From Allium sativum (lineage: Eukaryota > Streptophyta > Magnoliopsida > Asparagales > Amaryllidaceae), in the NCBI GenBank assembly GCA_030737875.1, contig CM060912.1, forward strand, positions 206,721,231-206,785,230: DNA of 64,000 nucleotides, given 5' to 3'. How positions within the stretch are numbered: position 1 is the stretch's first letter; each line of letters starts with the position of its first letter. The translations under genes and the position numbers were made by a program. This document shows, piece by piece, positions 32,301 to 44,509 of this stretch. The notes under the pieces were generated by a model, which searched no databases, was not told the origin of the DNA, and worked only from the letters and a program-made list of their open reading frames with translations.

Positions 32301-34839
32301 ATGATTTCCGTGAGGATTTCGTTCCTAATGTAAGTATGAATTTGGGTTTATCGTGTACTATGTCTTAAATAACATTTTTTCTTGAACCTGTTTAAAAAGA
32401 AAATATAATTTTCCAAGTTAAGTTGAGAGAAATCTTTATTTAATTGAATATAAGGATTAAATGAAAGAGTCTTCCCTAGCAAACGATAATGGGAAGAAAG
32501 TTTAAAGATCGTTTAATAAAGATAGGTGAGTTTTTCCCTAACGATAAGATTAAGAAATCATAAGTACGATTTTGGGGTAAAATTTTGATCAGGGAAAAAT
32601 AAAGTAACCTACCATAATTAATGGTCAATGAATGGGTTGGGATCGGGTAAGCATATTTCCCTATAAAGATAAGACTGAATAATCATTATGGATTATTTGA
32701 AAGATTTAGCCCTTGATTTAAGTTAAGCAATCATTAAAGAATGATTTTGAAGATTTAAAACTAAGTTAGAGTTTTAATAAATATTTGAGTAAAGATTTGA
32801 AATGAAAGAATGATATTAATGAAGGTAATTAAACTTACCAAAATATGAGGGCAAATTAGATATAGAGTACTGCTAGTTTTTCTTCATGGGATGGATAGGA
32901 TGGGAATGGGAAAATGATTGGAAAAATTACCGTTCTGAGCAACGTTTAATAAATCGCCTTAAAGCTTGGAAACCTTGGTTTAAGTTATATTTTGGAAATA
33001 AGGTTTAATAATCATTTGCAATGATTTTCAAGAAAGATTTAAACAAGATAAAGTATGTAAACCTTTGTCAAGATTTAAAATGAGAATGCTCAATATAAAG
33101 AATGATTTGAATCAAGAATATTCCAAAGTGGAATGAGACTCATGATATCATTGTATATCTATATTGGTTTTAAAGATGCGCTAGTTATGTCAGAAAGACC
33201 GGGTGTAACCCATTCTGAATAACTATATGACGATCATGGAAGATACTGGAAGGAGATGATGGAAGACTGGAACTCTTCACATCGGATGGATTGCTGTTGA
33301 TGTCTCGGGTAGCCACCTATTATGAGATTTTTGTAGCAGGGATTTGATAGTACTTGAAGCGATTCAGATTGCAAGAGCTTTCACACCCAGACGGGGTCGT
33401 GGAATAAAGTGCCTTCGGTTTCGTTCAAAACGTAGAACGAACTTGAATTGGATGTATGTCTAACATTGTACTTTACGACATAATAAATTGGTTTCTATTG
33501 TATATCAGCTCGGTGGTGGAGGATCTATCCTCTTAGCTTAAAACCCTCCTCTGAGACATATGTACTCAAAGGTTATATATTAATAGATATTGGTTATATG
33601 TTGTGAATTGATAATGTGGCATGCTAAGTGTTGAGCTGTTGATGATCAAAGCATGGCTAATATAGCGTTGCTTTGTGTGTAAACGTGACTGGAAGCCTTA
33701 CCACTCGAAAATGACCAAAACAGGATGTGTGCGACAAAGTTATGAACGTAATGTTTCTTCTAGGTAGAAGGCGATGCTACGGTATGGAGCCCTGACAATT
33801 TACTTATATGGATGATTGATCGAAACGCCTCGGATAAAGGTCAATCATGACCGAGGACGTTATCTTCATGAGGAGTAGCATGAAATCTACCCAATTAAGG
33901 GGTGGATCAACTTTGTGAGCACGGGGGCAGTTTAGCTCTTAGGGACATCCCTCTAGAGGTGATACCCACTTGTGGAAAAATGAAAATTCTTTGCATGGTC
34001 ATTGTTGGAATCCAATCTCCAATACAAGCCCTTACGGCTTTAGATGTAAACCTCTATGGCGACATAATGAGATGGGCATTATGTCTTCTATGATTGATAC
34101 ATTTACTTGAGAAAGAGATTTCCAATATGCACTAATAATAATATCAAATAAAAAATAAAATTCGTGTATCAAGCATATTTGATTATCATAAGATAAAACT
34201 TGCTCCTAATAGTGTGCACTTGCATTGTGTAATGGGATGCGAGTCTTATGATAGCTTCATTTTCCAAAAAGCATGCACAAATTTCTATAAAAAAAACCTT
34301 TATGATTGTTTGATATGTATATGGTTTGTTATATAATTCTCAAGTTGGTTAACCGAAGCCTGACTCGAGTGTTCTGACACTTGGGTCAGATCTATGTGTA
34401 TTTCAGGTTTAGGCAGGATTCGAGGAGTTTCCAGATGATTCCAGAGGAGTCGGCGTTCTTTGTTAGAAGGTAGGGAATATTCTACTATATATACTTGGAT
34501 GTCATGGTTGCATTATGTAAGGATAAAGTTTATAACTATCCATGGTATGTTAGATTATTTAAATGTTTTTCCACTGTGAAGTTATATTGAATATTATATT
34601 TGTTCTGCTCCACTATGAGATTTTGTTCTTGTCTATTGTTCTGTTTTATTGTTCTACTCAAAAAGTTTCGAGTTGTTTCACTTTTAGTCATAGTACAAAA
34701 ACACCTGGTAGATGCTATGTATCAACTTCTGAGGATTGGATCTCAAACTCTCCCATTAAGATTCGGGGATTTGTATCTTTTGGACTTGACTTGTTGTGGT
34801 TTATGGTCGTTCAAAGGGCGCAGTCTGTGGGTCGTCACA
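29358..34839 (+). mobile_element. LARD 3' LTR (5482 bp), uninterrupted
   Basis: It runs from TGTAACGACCTG to GTCGTCACA and is collinear with the 5' LTR but lacks the MULE-like and CACTA insertions, so it provides their empty sites (near 31457-31468 and 32864-32866). TATAAAA at 29881-29887 is the candidate promoter. Short Ser/Pro-rich ORFs at 29789-30482 are by-products of the pyrimidine-rich leader. No protein domain is visible. Confidence 0.8.
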
Positions 34840-35700
34840 AGTTGGTTGGGGTGAACGTATATTTCACGCAGTGACGTAATATGTGTTGCTAGTTAGACTT
34901 TTTATTACATCAAAAATTACAAGGGTTTTACGAGTGTTAGTGTATAAAGAAAATGCTGGTGGATAAGACATGTACATTCAAATTGAAAATTCTAGTGCAT
35001 ACGAATGCTTAAAAGAATTCTGTAAAACTACTATCTTAACAATTGATGTTGAGTATCTTAGATCCTAAAAAGATTGTGACATCAGCCACTATTAACTATA
35101 AGTGAACAATGGGGATTGTCAGGTATGTTCGGTAACTTAAATTGCATGTATTGATGTTTGAAAAAGTATTCAATTGCAAGACGGTAGTGATTTTGGAAGT
35201 TGTTGCTTCATTTGATTTATATATTTGGCACACTTTTTCGACATATCCGGTTCCTTGAAGGATATAAATATTCCACGTCACTCTTATTTGTTTAGCTCTT
35301 TGTCTAACGGAACTGTAGTAGTTTGTAATTATATGATAGAAGATTGTCAACACAATATGTGGTAATATCTTGTAGATGTAATATAGCCAACTTGGAATGC
35401 TTTAGTCAAAGGTTACAAAAATTCGACAATGAAAAAGAACACAAATTTACAGTGCAACAAGCTAGCTTAAGAAAATACATTAAACATGCTTTCGGAATTT
35501 GACATGATATATTTCATATTCTGAGAAAAGAGGTGTACTATCATGATTTTAAAGAAATATTTGATGTTATATACTGTAATATAAAATTTAGTTACATGAT
35601 TGTCATATAAGGGACATGATTATAAATTATAACTTCGTAATTATAGAGAATTAGCACGTATTTTTGATAGTCCTCCTTTTAAAGAACCAACATGTTTACT
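34840..35700. other. Unassigned AT-rich sequence
   Basis: No ORF above 85 codons, no recognisable domain and no TE ends. It lies between the LARD and the hAT-like element. Confidence 0.5.
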
Positions 35701-36027
35701 CAAGGGCGGACCCAGGATTTAAAGTTTGGGTAGGCTGATTTTTATGCTAGTTTTTCAACTATAATGCAATTTCAATTACTAATAAAAAACAACAATCAAA
35801 AGAAAAAATCATAATAATAATAAGTAAGTTCATGTTACACATTCAAGACATATCATTTAACTTCAATGTGCTCGAGAACCCTTACGAAGTTAACTTCCTT
35901 AACTACTGAATTCAAATCAATCTTCCAAAAAAAAAAGGAACAGACTCTAAATAATTAGCAAATAAAAATGGGATAGAAATCTTGGATACCCTGGGCTATG
36001 CGAAATTATGAGTGGTACAATTTGCAG

Positions 36028-36107
36028 GTAATTTGGCTGTAGGTGCTACAAGATTGGCTTTAGCATTTAATAAAATAATTGAAGGGCATACTAGTGGAGA
36101 AGAGTGA
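36028..36107 (+). pseudogene. Captured terminal-exon-like fragment
   Basis: After a splice-acceptor-like TTTGCAG, the frame reads NLAVGATRLALAFNKIIEGH and four further codons (TSGEE in all) to a stop. I do not recognise the source gene. Confidence 0.4.
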
Positions 36108-36149
36108 ACTGAATTTTCTTTGTACCCCACCATAACAGAATTATCTTAC

Positions 36150-36257
36150 CTGCAAACCCATTTCTGCGTAGATAGCAATACCATTAGCATGAGTAGCAGG
36201 AATGTGCTCAACATTAACACAAACAGGTGGCAGGCGTTCAACATCTTGAATTTGGAC
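36150..36257 (-). pseudogene. Captured internal-exon-like fragment
   Basis: The minus strand reads VQIQDVERLPPVCVNVEHIP then ATHANGIAIYAEMGLQ, followed by a consensus splice donor (CAG then GTAAG). The open frame, codon-like composition and donor site suggest a real exon taken from a host gene. Its orientation is opposite to the two neighbouring fragments. Confidence 0.45.
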
Positions 36258-36410
36258 TAGACATTCCAATCATCATACACAGCATAATTTAAATGAACCA
36301 TAATGTTATGCAAACAATTTTTCTTTTCACAAATTAGATTGTTGATGCTAGCTAGCAAGCTAGGAGTATTAAAGGCATTTACCATCATGTCTTACCATCG
36401 ATTCATAGAA

Positions 36411-36605
36411 GATACACAGTCTGCAAGCAAAGTAGACAAAGAGGAATTACCAGGCTCTGATAAACCTGAAAGCAACGCTAATTTGTTGAAAGAGGCAATA
36501 TCAACAGCCAACCTAGATAGGGCCGGGATCTCGAATAACATGTCAAAGGATGTTGCAGCTGGATTGGAGTTGAGATCCGATGCCATGAAGGAAGATGGCA
36601 TGAAA
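36411..36605 (+). pseudogene. Captured coding-like fragment
   Basis: Within a longer ORF (36303-36638) the part SASKVDKEELPGSDKPESNA, followed by LLKEAISTANLDRAGISNNM and ELRSDAMKEDGMK, is hydrophilic and reads like authentic protein. The ORF edges run into transposon end sequence (FFFYPGL). Source gene not recognised. Confidence 0.4.
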
Positions 36606-36670
36606 ACTCAGCCTTTTTTTTTTTACCCTGGGCTGTAGCCCAGTCATGCCCAGGGCTGGTTCCGCCCTTG

Positions 36671-37086
36671 TATTTACATAAAACATTCAGAGAGTCAAGG
36701 AGATCAGAGATCCTAAAGCTCATGTAAATTTGCATGTACAACTAACATAACATTATCAACATTATAAAGGTAAAAATTAACTAAGAATTGCATAAATTTA
36801 ATATATTTTACCGTTTTATGGGAACTGTATCAGTACTATTATGCGTTTACTCCAGTTGTTGTCATTTAATTGTATGAGTTTACTATGATTATGAATTATT
36901 GTTGCATATCAAGTCAAAAGAATACTATTAAAACAAATAACTTTGGACATTTGAAAAGCAAATCGATAAATGATACTTTAATATGATATAATTAATCAAT
37001 ACATTACTTCATAAAACCAGTTAGATACATAATACTCATATAAAAATTGCATTTATCATTTCATTAGATCCACCTTCAAACTAAAT
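36671..37086. other. Unassigned sequence
   Basis: AT-rich; nothing recognised. Confidence 0.4.
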
Positions 37087-37300
37087 TTAAAGACCGTAAT
37101 CGTGTCGCGTTTTATTTTCTTTTTCCAATCTTCTCACTTTAGCTTGCATCTCTCGAGTGTGTTCAACTTTCCTGTGACACAACTCAGTATCTACCTACTC
37201 GAAGAATTCATAACAAACAACATCATCCTCGTTGAACTCTTCACCCGGTACCGTGCACATTCGTAATAGCAATGTCCTACAATTTTCTTATTTCTATGTA
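37087..37300 (-). pseudogene. GRF-type zinc-finger protein remnant (tentative)
   Basis: The minus strand reads PGEEFNEDDVVCYEFFE, stop, VDTELCHRKVEHTREMQAKV, RRLEKENKTRHDYG, stop. The C..FFE(W)VD..LC block followed by a short basic coiled-coil resembles the end of plant GRF zinc-finger proteins, with the usual Trp replaced by TAG. The first GRF cysteines are not convincing. Such genes occur both free and in transposons. Confidence 0.35.
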
Positions 37301-39263
37301 CAGTTTTTGCACACACAACTCTATATTGACTAACTGGCCGTGATTATTTTCCCGCTCTGACAATGTGGTAATTGAATATACAACAGTAATTTGGAAGAAC
37401 TAATTCTAAAAAAGTATGAGGAACAATTTCACATTCAGCTTCCTATTGATCATAACATTTCATCGATACATTATCTTTGATTTTCCACTTATGCACATTT
37501 GTTCAACTCGCTTAATATGAAATATTGGATCTAGAAATCAACATAAAAATAGAAAAGAACTTAAAATTAAATTCAAAATATTGTGGAAAACTGTATTTAT
37601 ATATAGTAAAAATCACATATTATTCTTGTAAACTACCTGGCCAGAAAGTAGCATGGATTAGGAAATGATATGAGCGAACACTAAAGACAATCCCAATACA
37701 CATGAATTCAAGGAGCACATTGCACTTGAATTCTATTGACAACATTCATTGTTTGAATTCAAAGATTATATAGGAACCAAAACTTGGTTAACTGCATTAA
37801 AATTGGTTATAGGTTACCCTATCACGGCCGAAACAATAGCCACATTGTGCATTTTATTTGGCAACATTTATTCGTTTGAATTCGAAGAACTCGTAGCAAA
37901 ATGGGTAGACTATCTGAATTTAAGAGTGGCAACAGTATCTTGCCATATCCGAACAATGTTGCATATGACAAAAAGCAGCATGACTTTAATATTAATTTGA
38001 CCCAACACAAAAAAAAAATCCCAATACAGTTGATTGCAAGGATCACATGGCAGCTAAATTCTTTTGGCAGTAATTGTTGTTGAAATTTAAAGAGCATAGA
38101 GTAATAAGACTTGGTTGTCTGCATTCAAAGTGGCTACAACATCCTATCACGGTCTAACAGTGTAGTGTGTGACAGAAATTGGCACGATCTGATACTGATA
38201 TGACCTAATACCGAAAAGACTCCAACATGCTTCAGAGTGTTGGGTTCATGATGAATGTTTTGCTCATTTATAAATACATATGACTTTAAAACAAGGTTCC
38301 TCCGTTTGCAAATTTAAATCTACAACTTTTAAAATGTCTATTTCTTATCCATCCTCATATAATTATATCAATCATTTGTCTGAACCCTCAAATCCTAATT
38401 CATTTTCACCTAAAATATATACTAGATGATATATTGAAATAGAAAAGCAAAATTACGTAGATATGCAATAACATGAGCTTGAAATGTGATGTAGCAACTA
38501 GATAGACCATAAACAACAGCTACCTGCCCTTCATACTCAACAGTTACACTAGGAATTACTTCAAGTACAAAATGCAACTAAAGTTGATGACCCACCATCC
38601 ACAAATGTTATGTGTATCTATGATTTTGAATCAATGATTCTAGTCATTCGACATGGGAATAACATTGACAGCCGATACTTATGATGTCCACTTTACCCAA
38701 ACGAATTTGATTCTGGAAAATGAATAGGTGACCAATTCTCTTCTTAGGCAATTAATTTCACTTTGGAATTGAGAGAAGAGATCAGGAGGCTACATACTCA
38801 ATTAAATAGTAGTATACAACAGAGCTACTGCCTTTGTAGCTGTCTAATATAGGAATTTTTCTATATCATGTTAAGTGGAATTATTATGTATCTTTCAACT
38901 TTCTTTCTATCTCTCATTATTTAAACTTATGTTTTTAATTATTATATTGTCATGTTAAATAGTAACATATAATTCAAACAAGACACAGATATAGAGAAAC
39001 TGCATACGAAAATATGATAGGTTATAGTTTTAGTAAACTAAAACGCATGCATAAGCTTGTTGTAACGAAGTTCAAATACCTCATGATTAAAAAATTCTAT
39101 TTGATATCCAATATGCAACATGGGTCAAAATTAGATTGAGTTGCTTTATATACGCTTTCATCTTAAAACTTCATGAATTATTTTGCAATACCGATTGCAA
39201 GCGGTCATAATCCCCCGGCAACTGTTTTGATTTCTAAACGCCTCCTATACAATCTGGATTATT
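37301..39263. other. Unassigned AT-rich sequence with a weak internal duplication
   Basis: Mostly featureless. Two stretches, about 37690-37830 and about 38010-38150, share a diverged word order (TCCCAATACA.., ..AAGGA(G/T)CACAT.., AC(T)TGGTT..TGCATT.AAA.TGG, CCTATCACGG), suggesting an old tandem duplication of about 320 bp. ORFs at 37749-38124 fall within it and have no recognisable motif. Confidence 0.4.
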
Positions 39264-39268
39264 GTTGT
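39264..39268 (+). repeat. Solo-LTR target duplication, left copy
   Basis: GTTGT directly before the LTR's TGTAACAAGCCGG; the right copy is at 56123-56127. Confidence 0.85.
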
Positions 39269-39895
39269 TGTAACAAGCCGGAATTTGGGGCCAATTTAAA
39301 ATTTTAATTTTAGAAATTTTAAGTGATTTTGAATATTTGAAATAAATTATTTTAAATAATAACGACTAAACATTTATTTTAATCGAAGTTAATACGAATA
39401 TATTTTATTTAATTATAAAAGGAATTAGAAATAGCACAGTAGTTCGAAAAGTCAAATTTGAACTTTGACTGACTGTACAGGTTAAAAGTTATGGCCAGTT
39501 GAAATTTCAGAATAGTCGCTGTAGAATTTCTATATATATTTTAATATTAAAAATGGCCATTTTACAAACAGTCTCGAAATTCAACGAAATTAATTTTGTT
39601 GGGACCGTATCGTCAAAACAAAGCCAGAAATAATTTTTCTGGATTTTTCTGAGTTCGTATGTGGCCCTGGTAAAATTAAAAAGTACGTTCGAATTAATAT
39701 TAAAAAGATTTATTTTAAAAATAAAAGAAACATGCTGTAAACGTCAGAATTGGACTTCGGCAATAGCGTCATTGCGTTCAGAAGGCGTCAAAACATATTG
39801 TTCGACAGTCGTTGGGCTCCGTTTGCAGATCGGACGGAAAACCCCTAATTTTGGATTTAATTAAATAAAAAAAAGAAAATACGCTCATATACCCG

Positions 39896-39903
39896 TATAA
39901 ATA
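39896..39903 (+). promoter_or_regulatory. TATA box of the solo LTR
   Basis: TATAAATA, followed about 25 bases on by a CT-rich leader and then an unusually GC-rich stretch (about 40070-40170) rich in CCGCC, which yields chance Pro/Arg ORFs on both strands. Confidence 0.5.
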
Positions 39904-40879
39904 CGCACGCTACAGTACTTCATCTCTTCCTCTTGTTACCAGCCGCCACCGAAACCCACCCCCCTTCAAAACTTCAAGCTTCGATTCCTCCCAATCCATG
40001 AAGAATTAGACTTGGCCACTGTTATACTTTTTCAAGATCTCTTCCTCCTCTTCGATTCCATACCGGAATCAGCACCCCCCGTTACACATAGCCGCCGCAC
40101 CAGACCCACGAACCCGCCGCCTTCATCAGCCCGCCGCCGCCACCACACGCAACCGCACCCTCCCCCCTTTCCGGCGAACCTTCCCTTCTCCTGGCCCTCT
40201 GACGTCGCGCAATCCATTCTGAAAATCGTTGAGTATATTTTCTGCAAATCGGATCCAAAGTTTTGAACAAAATTGAATTTTAAAGGTATGAACATTTCAG
40301 ATTTTGCGACGCTTTTATCTGTTGCAATTGCAGTTGTGAAAAGAAATTGATAATTTGTTCATACGAACTTCAAACTGAAAATTTTCAGATCCGTTTGAAC
40401 CGTAGCATCGAATAGAACTTCTTAACAGCAATTGGGACCAATTCTGAACACGTTTGAATTTTAGATTCTTATCCAATCAAGGAGAGATTCTATTTTAAAT
40501 AATTATATTAATTTAATTATTAATTTTTCCTTTGTTATTTAAATAATTGAATGGTGAATGAAGTAGATCTGAGATGTGATAATATTCTGAATGATTGTTT
40601 GGTTTATCTGTGTCTATATTTCCAGATCTGCTAGTTAAAAATTTCAGATCTGTATATGTGATGGAAAATTTGAATAATCATTTTGTTTAATTTTGTCGAA
40701 TCATGTTTTGTTGATATTCTATGAATCATGTATATATAAAAATATCACCTTGTTCATGTTTTTGAATTGAACTAGAAAATTTCAATTCAATACCACCTTG
40801 TTGTTATTTGATTTGACTAGACCTTTTTAGTTCAAATATAATATTGTTATGATGTTTATAGGATTGAAATATGACGATA

Positions 40880-42330
40880 TGAAAGAAATTACATTTATAT
40901 TTAATGTAATTAGGACATGAATTTCTCACCGCAATAAAAATTACATTTGTAGGTGAAAAATAAAAGTATGATTTTGCGATGCAATATAGATTACATTTTC
41001 TTTTAATGTAATTAAATATATGAATTTATATTGTAAATTAAAGACATGAATTTACATTGTAAAAAAAAAGATTTTTTTTACATTGTAATTAAAAAGGCAT
41101 GATTTTTGCAATGTAAACAAAATTACATTTTTATAAAGGTGTGAAGAAAATCACTTTTTACTAAAAACAAAAAGGAAAAAAATGACGGTATGAAAAAAGA
41201 TTAGATTTTTACATTGTAAATAAAAAGATTAGATTTTTACATTGTAAATAAAAAGATTAGATTTTTACATTGTAAATAAAAAGATTAGATTTTTACATTG
41301 TAAATAAAAAGATTAGATTTTTATAAAAGACATGAAATTTATACCGCATAGAAAATTACATGTTTATATGTAATTAAAAGACATGAAATTTATACCGCAT
41401 AGAAAGTTACATTTTTATATGTAATTAAAAGACATGAAATTTATACCGCATAGAAAATTACATTTTTATATGTAATTAAAAGACATGAAATTTATACCGC
41501 ATAAATAGAATTACATTTTTATATGTAATTAAAGAAATAGAATTTACATGTAAAATAAAATTACATTTTTATATGTAACTTAAGAATGAGAATTTGCATT
41601 GAAAATAAAATTACATTTCTATAGGTAATTAAAGAATAGAATTTTACATTGTAAATCAAAAAGCAAGATTTGACATGTTATGTTAATTACATTTTTATTG
41701 TAATTAAAAAGTAGAATTTGACATTGTAAATAAAATTACATTTTTAATGTAATTTGTAAAGATAGATTTTTTCACCGTGATATTAATTACATTTTTATGT
41801 AATTAAAAAGAAGAATTGGACATTGGGATCAAAATTACATTTTTATATAATTTAAAAAGATAAGAATTTAATGTAATTAAAAAGAATAATTTTGCATGAA
41901 ATGTTAATTACATTTTTAATGTAATTAAAAAGAGGATTTTACATGGTAAATTAAAAAATAGAAAATTTAACATGGAATGTTAATTACATTTTTAATGCGA
42001 TTAAAAAGAGGATTTTACATGGTAAATTAAAAAGATAGAAAATTTAACATGGAATGTTAATTACATTTTTAATGTAGTTAAAAAGGAGATTTCACATTGT
42101 AGTTAAAAGGTAGGAATTTTACACTATCATGTTAATTACAATTTACATTGTAATTAAAGGGAAGATTTTACAGTGTAATTAAAAGAATGGAATTCAACAT
42201 TGTAATCTAATTTACATTTCTATGTAAATATAAGAATTAAAGAATAAAGGGAGAAATTGGACTTTGAATTATAATTTACGTTTTTAATGTAAATATAGGA
42301 ATAAAAGAATGTATTTAAAATGTTGAAATA
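40880..42330. repeat. Self-complementary ACATTTTTATGTAAT tandem tract in solo LTR
   Basis: About 1.4 kb built from variants of AATTACATTTTTATATGTAA, whose ATTACAT..ATGTAAT ends pair with each other. Sub-arrays differ in period: about 28 bp based on AAAAAGATTAGATTTTTACA (41190-41330), about 50 bp based on AAGACATGAAATTTATACCG (41330-41520), and about 75 bp units with GAGGATTTTACATGG (41930-42080). Not visible in the LARD LTRs, so the expansion is specific to this copy or subfamily. Confidence 0.85.
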
Positions 42331-44504
42331 TTATCTTCATTTTTAAATGAATTAAGATTGAATGGAGATCGTTAGTTGTTTATCTCAAGGTTAAATCAAA
42401 CAACGTTATTATGGTTGAACGATTTATATTTATATATATAAATATAATTAAATTTAAACGAATCGAGCACGGTAGTTTGCGTTTTGGAATCGTACCTTTA
42501 AACGACTATATCAAAAGATCCAACCGTCGGATTTTCCCAAAACGAAAACCGTTAGGACCGCTTTGGGAAGATCTTTCCAACGATATAAACTACGTTAAAA
42601 TCCAACGGTTAGATTTTGAGAAATGTGTAAATCAAAATTGGTTGAAAACAGCGCCAGGGTCGCTCCTTTGACCCGAAGCATCGTTAAATAAAGATTTGAT
42701 TATTTTAAATAATTAAGGTAAGAATTAATCGTTATAAAATAATATAACGACATGAAATGGGTTTTCTCAAATTATATATGCGAGAATTATTTGGAAAGTC
42801 CAAGTTAATCTCATTCCAAATAATCAAACGACGTTAAAAATCGAAGTGTGAAGATGGCGAATGAAGACCATAAATCTTTCCTCGAATGGACAACGATCAA
42901 GACCCTGAATTGACTTGCTCCCAATTCAAGGGTCAGGGTAATTGCCCAAACATACATGTTGATTTCACGGATATGCGGGTACCTCCTTTCCGTACTGGAC
43001 ATACGGGACGAGAGTATCTCCAGTTTCGTTCAGACCCAGAACGGGCTTATAAATGGAATGTGTGTCCGACATTGTACTCCTTTATATCATATTTATTGAT
43101 TTTCTGCCGAGTGCATGAATGTTTGGTGGCGGAGAATTTATTCTCTTGCTTAACACCCTTTTATATATTTTGGCAAAGGATTGATAGTGTGATATGGAGT
43201 GTCAGTGTGGCATACCAAGATGAAATGATCAAGGTTTCTTGTTGAAAAGCAGAACCTTGTGGTGACGATCAAAGCACAGCTTGAATAAGCATAAATTTGT
43301 GTATTACGTAGCTTCGCGAGTCTCACAACCCGGTTGAGTCTAAAACGGAGCAAGGGAACGCAGGGAAAGCAACACGTTTCTTTCTAGCTAGAAGTGGTGT
43401 TTGGGTTTTACACGGCCCGACATTTTACTTATGTGGATGATGGAATGAGGTGCCTTGGATATTAGGTCCTATAGGACCGGGAAACGTGTGTTCAGGAATT
43501 GCCAATCCGCAAAATCGTATGTGTGGACCGGCCCTGCAGGATCCAAGGGTTCACTGCGGGGGATCCTGAGACATTAGCTAGAGTATCTCGAATCGGTAAG
43601 GAGATCATTCCTAGCCTTGACTCATGATGGAAAACCAAATTCCCAATACGACCCTACGGACTTGATTGTATTACTAGTATGGCGACATAGTAGTATGGGG
43701 TACTATGCTGCCTAGGATTGATACATTTACTTTGAAATGTTTTTGTAACATATATACACTAATAATAATATCAAATTTGTTTTTACCGTACCAAGCATGT
43801 TTAATCACCATAAGGTAAAACTCTATCCTCTGGTTTGCGTTGCATTGTGTTATGGGACTTGAGTCTTATGATGATTCCAGTTTTCCAAAAGCATTGCGTT
43901 GTTTTACGAATTACTTATTTATTTGTTCAGTCACCTTAAATTATGCACGACAATCCATTTGAAATAAACCCGTTCCGCGTTAGCGGCGTGGTCTTTGGAT
44001 TTGCCTTATTACTATTAGTTAAATTAGTTAAGAATCCTCACACCAGTCCCATGACTGACTCGTAGTTTGTTTCACCTTTGCAAACTCGGGTGCCCTCTTT
44101 TCCATATGGTCAGCCAAGTAACAGGTTTCACTTTCTTTGGAGTTGCTGTCTTTGGAGCTTTCTTGGAGTTGCTTAGTTGAGGTGATGATTTGGAGCTAAG
44201 AAGACTATCTATCATTTATCATTTGTTGAATTTTATCTTTAGACTTTGAGACATCCGAACTAATTCTATTTCTAGTTGTTCTGTTTTGAAGTTTGAAACT
44301 TATTTCCTTTTGCTGAATTTGATGTAATAATTTAGGACTTTGTGACTGTGGAATTCTGTATTTGATGACATTCATATCTTCCGCTGCTATGATGTTGTTA
44401 TTATATAGTTTTTCTGTGCTATGTTGTATCTGTGATATGTATTGTTGTATTTATGTTGTATTCCAAATGATTATTCCTTACTTTCACTCCGTGGAAGTTT
44501 GGGG

Positions 44505-44509
44505 TTATC
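44505..44509 (+). repeat. E2 target duplication, left copy
   Basis: TTATC before the left LTR; the right copy is at 56115-56119. Confidence 0.95.

Larger units (their letters stand above)
12082..34839 (+). mobile_element. LARD-like non-autonomous LTR retroelement with nested insertions
   Basis: Two long homologous blocks in direct orientation (12082-25651 and 29358-34839) begin TG(AG)TAACGA..CGTATTTTTAGTC and TGTAACGACCTGTATTTTT, and both end GTCGTCACA. The first is followed by a PBS-like sequence, the second preceded by a purine tract. After removing nested insertions the LTRs are about 5.4 kb and the internal region only about 1.4 kb, with no gag or pol motif. Long LTRs around a non-coding core fit a large retrotransposon derivative (LARD). 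The outer flanks (AAGAT at 12077-12081, AGTTG at 34840-34844) do not match, so no target duplication is recognisable; the pair is old or recombined. The nested LINE, CACTA and MULE elements are listed separately. Confidence 0.75.
35701..36670. mobile_element. hAT-like non-autonomous element with captured exon fragments
   Basis: Ends: left CAAGGGCGGACCCAGG, right on the reverse strand CAAGGGCGGAACCAG, an inverted repeat of about 15 bp with one mismatch. Flanking 8-bp sequences TGTTTACT (35693-35700) and TATTTACA (36671-36678) agree at 6 of 8, fitting an aged hAT target duplication. There is no transposase. The interior contains three stretches that look like host exons on two strands (36028-36107 +, about 36150-36257 -, about 36411-36605 +), as in Pack-type elements. 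Confidence 0.65.

Noticed and set aside
40012..40295. GC-rich Pro/Arg ORFs on both strands of the solo LTR leader
   Set aside because: Low-complexity CCGCC composition; no conservation in the related LARD LTRs.
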